Positions 5,636 through 8,145 of a stretch of DNA of 8,145 nucleotides are shown one piece after another. The translations under genes were made by a program, and so were the position numbers. The notes beneath the pieces are model-generated. The model saw nothing but the letters and a program-made list of their open reading frames with translations. It was not told where the DNA came from and searched no databases. Each line of letters begins with the position of its first letter. The stretch's first letter is position 1. The stretch is from JAWWBN01 sp033720955 (GTDB taxonomy: Bacteria; Acidobacteriota; Thermoanaerobaculia; Multivoradales; JAHEKO01): positions 1 to 8,145 of the forward strand of contig JAWWBN010000175.1 in the NCBI GenBank assembly GCA_033720955.1, given 5' to 3'.

Positions 5636-5803
5636 CTGACGCCGCTCGACGAGCCGGAGCCGCCCGCCCGCCGCGGGCCGCATCGTCCGCCGCGCGGTCG
5701 GCTTCCCGGCCGAACTGTTCCGCGCACCGCGGCGGACCCCGCCGCCCGCTGAGGCCCGCGCTTGGCAGCCGGAGCCGGTCTCTGGCAGCCCAGTTCGGAT
5801 TTA
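5636..5803. other. Non-coding stretch upstream of the regulator operon
   Basis: GC-rich sequence with no supported gene. It contains a direct repeat TGGCAGCC at 5763-5770 and 5783-5790, a 20-bp period (about two helical turns), ending 25 bp upstream of the -35 of the next promoter. This would suit an activator site but could be chance. Composition drops abruptly to AT-rich at about 5795. Confidence 0.3.
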
Positions 5804-5819
5804 GTCAAATTGACTTGAC
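5804..5819. promoter_or_regulatory. Operator O1 (inverted repeat GTCAAA-N4-CTTGAC)
   Basis: GTCAAATTGACTTGAC: the two 6-bp arms are inverted repeats with one mismatch, separated by 4 bp. Its right arm contains most of the TTGACA -35 hexamer (5815-5820), so a bound protein would block RNA polymerase. The same 16-bp layout recurs at 5851-5866. The likely ligand is the Cro/CI-type regulator encoded in the operon. Confidence 0.65.
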
Positions 5820-5843
5820 ATTGTGTCGAGGTAACTGTACGGT
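5815..5843 (+). promoter_or_regulatory. Promoter of the membrane protein-regulator operon
   Basis: Perfect -35 TTGACA (5815-5820), 17-bp spacer, and -10 TACGGT (5838-5843), which keeps the key T1, A2 and T6. Transcription would start near 5850. The -35 is covered by operator O1 and the start by operator O2. This is the only consensus -35 recognised in the window and lies in a clearly AT-richer patch. Confidence 0.62.
5825..5840. promoter_or_regulatory. Possible degenerate third operator copy
   Basis: GTCGAGGTAACTGTAC has the same 6-4-6 layout as O1 and O2, with one mismatch in the left arm and two in the right arm against GTCAAG/CTTGAC. It starts 21 bp after O1, two helical turns, within the -35/-10 spacer. 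It might be a weak cooperative site or coincidence. Confidence 0.3.
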
Positions 5844-5850
5844 CTCTTTG

Positions 5851-5866
5851 GTCAAGATTACTTGAC
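5851..5866. promoter_or_regulatory. Operator O2 (perfect inverted repeat GTCAAG-N4-CTTGAC)
   Basis: GTCAAGATTACTTGAC is a perfect 6-bp inverted repeat with a 4-bp spacer. It lies at the predicted transcription start and 22 bp before the ATG at 5888. Together with O1 it brackets the promoter, the classic arrangement for autorepression by a small Cro-like protein. A 16-bp dyad suits dimer binding by this class. Confidence 0.72.
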
Positions 5867-5887
5867 TTCATGAAAAGGAGACCCGAC

Positions 5888-6316
5888 ATGACAAAGACCG
5901 ACGAAGCCATCTGGACGGCCGGCTGCGCCGCCTCCGAGCGCGACCGCCGCAACCAGTACCGCTTTCTCTGGGCGACCCTGGTGTGGGCCGTCGTCTTCGT
6001 GGGAGCGACTTTCCTCACCAAGAGGGGGATGGTCCCGGAGGGCCCTCTGGCCTGGCTGGTCGCCGCCCTGCCGACGCTGGCGGCGCTGCTCGTCATCTGG
6101 ACCTACGCCCGCTTCCTGCGCGAGGGGGACGAGCTGCAGCGGGTCATCCAACTGCGGTCGCTGGCGCTGGGCTTCGGAGCCGCCTGGGTCGCCACCTGCG
6201 GCTATCCCCTCTTCGAGCACCTGGGCGCCCCGCCGGCCGACGCCGGCGACTACTTCCTGGTGATGGCCGTCGCCTTCACCGTGGGCAACGTGCTGGCGCG
6301 GAGACAGTACCGGTGA
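5888..6316 (+). CDS. Four-helix membrane protein paired with an XRE regulator
   Basis: A 142-residue inner-membrane protein without a known function. After a charged cytoplasmic start (residues 1-25) four hydrophobic helices are predicted near 26-44, 53-74, 91-109 and 121-137. The loop between helices 2 and 3 carries ARFLREGDELQRVIQLRSLALGFG, whose DELQR-IQ core I recognise as recurring in small membrane proteins encoded next to short XRE regulators. No enzyme motif or signal peptide. The ATG at 5888 is preferred to the one at 5870 because AAGGAGA (5875-5881) then lies 6 nt upstream; the earlier ATG would overlap that site. The stop overlaps the regulator start as GTGA, so translation is probably coupled and the two proteins made together. 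Possible roles are a membrane sensor for, or an effector controlled by, the regulator. Confidence 0.85.
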   Translation: MTKTDEAIWTAGCAASERDRRNQYRFLWATLVWAVVFVGATFLTKRGMVPEGPLAWLVAALPTLAALLVIWTYARFLREGDELQRVIQLRSLALGFGAAWVATCGYPLFEHLGAPPADAGDYFLVMAVAFTVGNVLARRQYR

Positions 6317-6504
6317 AGAACCGGCTGAAAGTGCTGCGCGCCGAGCGCGACTGGACCCAGGCGCGTCTGGCCGCGGAGCTCGAAGTGTCCCGCCAGACGG
6401 TCAACGCCATCGAGACCGGAAAGTACGATCCCAGCCTGCCCCTGGCCTTCAGGATCGCTCGCCTCTTCGGACAGCCGATCGAAGAGATCTTCACCACCGA
6501 GTGA
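6313..6504 (+). CDS. Short Cro/CI-family (XRE) helix-turn-helix regulator
   Basis: The 63-residue protein is a bare DNA-binding domain. The helix-turn-helix spans residues about 14-35, WTQARLAAELEVSRQTVNAIETG, with the recognition helix around VSRQTVNAIE. Then comes GKYDPSLPLAFRIARLFGQPIEEIF, the usual continuation in this Cro-like subfamily, where the last helix helps dimerise. There is no ligand or protease domain, so control must come from protein level, cooperativity or its membrane partner. The start is GTG, overlapping the upstream stop by 4 bp; no in-frame ATG is available before the fold begins. It probably binds the two GTCAAR-N4-CTTGAC repeats in its own promoter. It ends 24 bp from the convergent antiporter gene. 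Confidence 0.93.
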   Translation: MKNRLKVLRAERDWTQARLAAELEVSRQTVNAIETGKYDPSLPLAFRIARLFGQPIEEIFTTE

Positions 6505-6528
6505 GGTCCGCGCGTCACCGCCCCGGCG

Positions 6529-8145
6529 CTACGCCTCGCCGCTCGCGAGCAGCCGGAAGGCGGCGTCGATCTGGACGTGCCCCCCCACCAGCACCAGCAG
6601 GTCGCCGTCGGCCAGCTCCAGGTCGGCGATGGAGCCCGCCACCGGCTGGTCCCCGCGAATGACCGCCAGGGCGGTGACGCCGGTCCTGTCCCGCAGATCC
6701 AGACCGCGGAGCGTCGAGCCCACCGCCGCGTGCTCCGGGGCGAGCTGGAAGGAGTCGGTGGTGCCCGCGGCGAGGGCTCGCCGCAGCGGCTCGGAGAGCT
6801 CCCCGGGGGGCGGCGTGCGCAGCATCTGGTAGCCGTCGGCGCGCAGCAGCCGGGTCTGGGCGCGGATCACGTTGCCCGGCACGTGGAGACGACGCAGCAC
6901 CAGGGTCACGATCTCCAGGGAGGTCTCGAACTCCTCCGCCACCACCTCGTCGGCGCCGGCCTGCCGCAGGGCCTCGATGTCGGCCACCCGCCGCGTGCGG
7001 GCGATGACGAAGAGGGACGGGTTGAGCTCCCGGGCGGCCCGCACCGCCGTCAGGGAGGCGCGCGGATCGGAGAGGGCGAAGACGGCCACCTGCGCCGTCT
7101 CGACGCCGGCCCGACGGAGGATCTCGGGGCGGGTGGCGTCGCCGAACAGCATCGGCTCGCCCGCCGCGCGCCCCATCCGGACCTTGCGGCCGTCGGCGTC
7201 CACCACCCGGTAGGGCGCCCCCGCCGCCCCGAGCACCCGGGCCAGGTTCCGGCCGTTGAGCCCGAAGCCCGCCACCACCACTCCGGCGCGGCCGTCGTCT
7301 CCTCCGCCGGTCTCCGGCTCGCCCGCCCCTCCGCCCGGCAGCCGGTCCACGAGGCGCGGGCCCAGGGCGATGAAGGCCGGGGTCACCAGCATCGTGAGCA
7401 CCGCCACCGCGAGGAGAATCTGGTAGGCGTCGTCCGAGAGCAGGGCGTCGCGGTGTCCCCCCCGCGCCAGCAGCAGGGAGAGCTCGCCGATCTGGGACAG
7501 GGCGAGGGCTGCCAGCAGACGGGTCCGGAGGGGAAACCCGAGCAGCCAGGCGACCAGAAAGACCACCGCTCCCTTGAGCACCAGGATGGCGCCCGAGAGG
7601 CCCAGCACCTCGGGCAGCCGCGCCGCCGCGAGATCCAGCTCGACCAGCATCCCCACCGAGATGAAGAAGACGCTGTTGAAGACGTCCCGGAAGGGCCCTG
7701 TCTCGGCCACCACCTGGTGGTGGTACTCCGACTCCGAGAGCAGGATCCCGGCGAGGAAGGCGCCCAGCGCCAGTGAGAAGCCCAGGGCCTCGGTGACCAG
7801 CGCGCCGCCGAGACAGGCGAGGAGGGAGCCGATCACCAGGAGCTCGCGGATCTCGGTCCGCACCACCAGCTTCAGCACCGGCGGCAGTAGCAGCCTCCCC
7901 AGCCCGAAGACCACCGCCACCACCAGCAGGCCGCCTCCGAACCGCCAGAGAATCTCCCGGCCGGTGGTGGCCGCGACGCCGGCCAGGACCGGCACCAGCA
8001 GCAGGAAGGGCACGATGAGAAAGTCCTGGAAGAGCAGGATGCCGGTGGCGACCTGCCCGTGCGGCGGGGCGAGCGGGGCGCGCGCCCGGGACCGCGTCAT
8101 AACCAAAGCGGTGGGGCGGGGGCGGGAGAGCGGGGGGGGGGGGAC
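6529..8145 (-). CDS. CPA2-family monovalent cation:proton antiporter with RCK domains (partial at 5' end)
   Basis: An inner-membrane K+ or Na+/H+ antiporter of the KefB/YbaL type. Numbering from the TTG at 8106: PHGQVATGILLFQD (15-28) is the helix carrying the family's FQD motif, and GFSLALGAFLAGILLSESEY through FFISVGM (109-153) is a family hallmark. More membrane helices run to about 250. After a Gly/Glu/Asp linker comes an RCK_N nucleotide-binding domain (275-392: GFGLNG at 280-285, then GDATR at 322-326), then an RCK_C/TrkA_C domain (about 452-522). The frame is open to the window edge, and the codons before 8106 read Thr-Ala-Leu-Val-Met, matching the usual (S)STALVL helix. Family members have well over 100 residues before this point, so the true start lies outside; 8107-8145 is a C/G homopolymer run that may contain errors. 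The RCK_C domain and sequence place it nearer YbaL than glutathione-gated KefB/C. Stop is TAG, convergent with the regulator. Confidence 0.92.
   Translation of the reverse strand, partial: VPPPPLSRPRPTALVMTRSRARAPLAPPHGQVATGILLFQDFLIVPFLLLVPVLAGVAATTGREILWRFGGGLLVVAVVFGLGRLLLPPVLKLVVRTEIRELLVIGSLLACLGGALVTEALGFSLALGAFLAGILLSESEYHHQVVAETGPFRDVFNSVFFISVGMLVELDLAAARLPEVLGLSGAILVLKGAVVFLVAWLLGFPLRTRLLAALALSQIGELSLLLARGGHRDALLSDDAYQILLAVAVLTMLVTPAFIALGPRLVDRLPGGGAGEPETGGGDDGRAGVVVAGFGLNGRNLARVLGAAGAPYRVVDADGRKVRMGRAAGEPMLFGDATRPEILRRAGVETAQVAVFALSDPRASLTAVRAARELNPSLFVIARTRRVADIEALRQAGADEVVAEEFETSLEIVTLVLRRLHVPGNVIRAQTRLLRADGYQMLRTPPPGELSEPLRRALAAGTTDSFQLAPEHAAVGSTLRGLDLRDRTGVTALAVIRGDQPVAGSIADLELADGDLLVLVGGHVQIDAAFRLLASGEA

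Noticed and set aside
6577..7776. 399-residue plus-strand open frame opposite the antiporter
   Set aside because: Gln/His/Gly/Arg-rich product with no recognisable domain, fully antisense to a clear CPA2/RCK gene.

Overview
The window is strongly GC-rich DNA with compact bacterial gene spacing. The organism is a Gram-negative-type (diderm) bacterium with a respiratory chain. It carries a class I c-type cytochrome and a second small protein, both with lipoprotein-like signal peptides, a membrane-bound Fe-S electron-transfer protein, and AGGAGG-type ribosome binding sites. I infer a member of Acidobacteriota or a similar high-GC environmental lineage from the look of the electron-transfer pair and the secretin-like secreted protein, but this is a guess without a search. 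Both window ends carry homopolymer-rich C/G stretches (about 6-14 and 8131-8143), suggesting an assembled contig whose edges are poor. No tRNA, rRNA, CRISPR, insertion sequence or integrase was seen.

Left part (116-3374), electron transfer. A monohaem cytochrome c with a lipoprotein-type signal faces, tail to tail, a two-gene operon on the minus strand. That operon encodes a soluble FAD/NAD(P)-dependent oxidoreductase followed, with a 4-bp ATGA overlap, by a polytopic membrane protein with two [4Fe-4S] motifs plus additional conserved-looking cysteines. The simplest reading is NAD(P)H to FAD, then Fe-S, then the membrane or a periplasmic acceptor. The cytochrome is a nearby candidate partner, not a proven one.

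Middle (3405-5600), envelope and folding genes, all on the plus strand. A divergent promoter region with the same CCTATACT -10 element on both strands leads into a SlyD-like FKBP prolyl isomerase without a His-rich tail. Next come a tiny very acidic lipoprotein made of four 11-residue repeats, a secreted protein resembling the N-domain and C-terminal strand segment of secretins, and a 54-residue DUF1328/UPF0391 membrane peptide. Several have their own plausible promoters and strong ribosome binding sites, so this looks like a run of single-gene units rather than one operon.

Right part (5800-8145). A four-helix membrane protein and a 63-residue Cro/CI-type regulator overlap by 4 bp (GTGA). Their promoter is flanked by two 16-bp inverted repeats of the form GTCAAR-N4-CTTGAC, one covering a consensus TTGACA -35 and one at the predicted transcription start, with a weaker third copy between them. 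This is a clear candidate for an autoregulated membrane-protein/regulator module and the best lead in the window. Convergent to it is a CPA2-family monovalent cation:proton antiporter with RCK_N and RCK_C domains, whose 5' end lies beyond the window.
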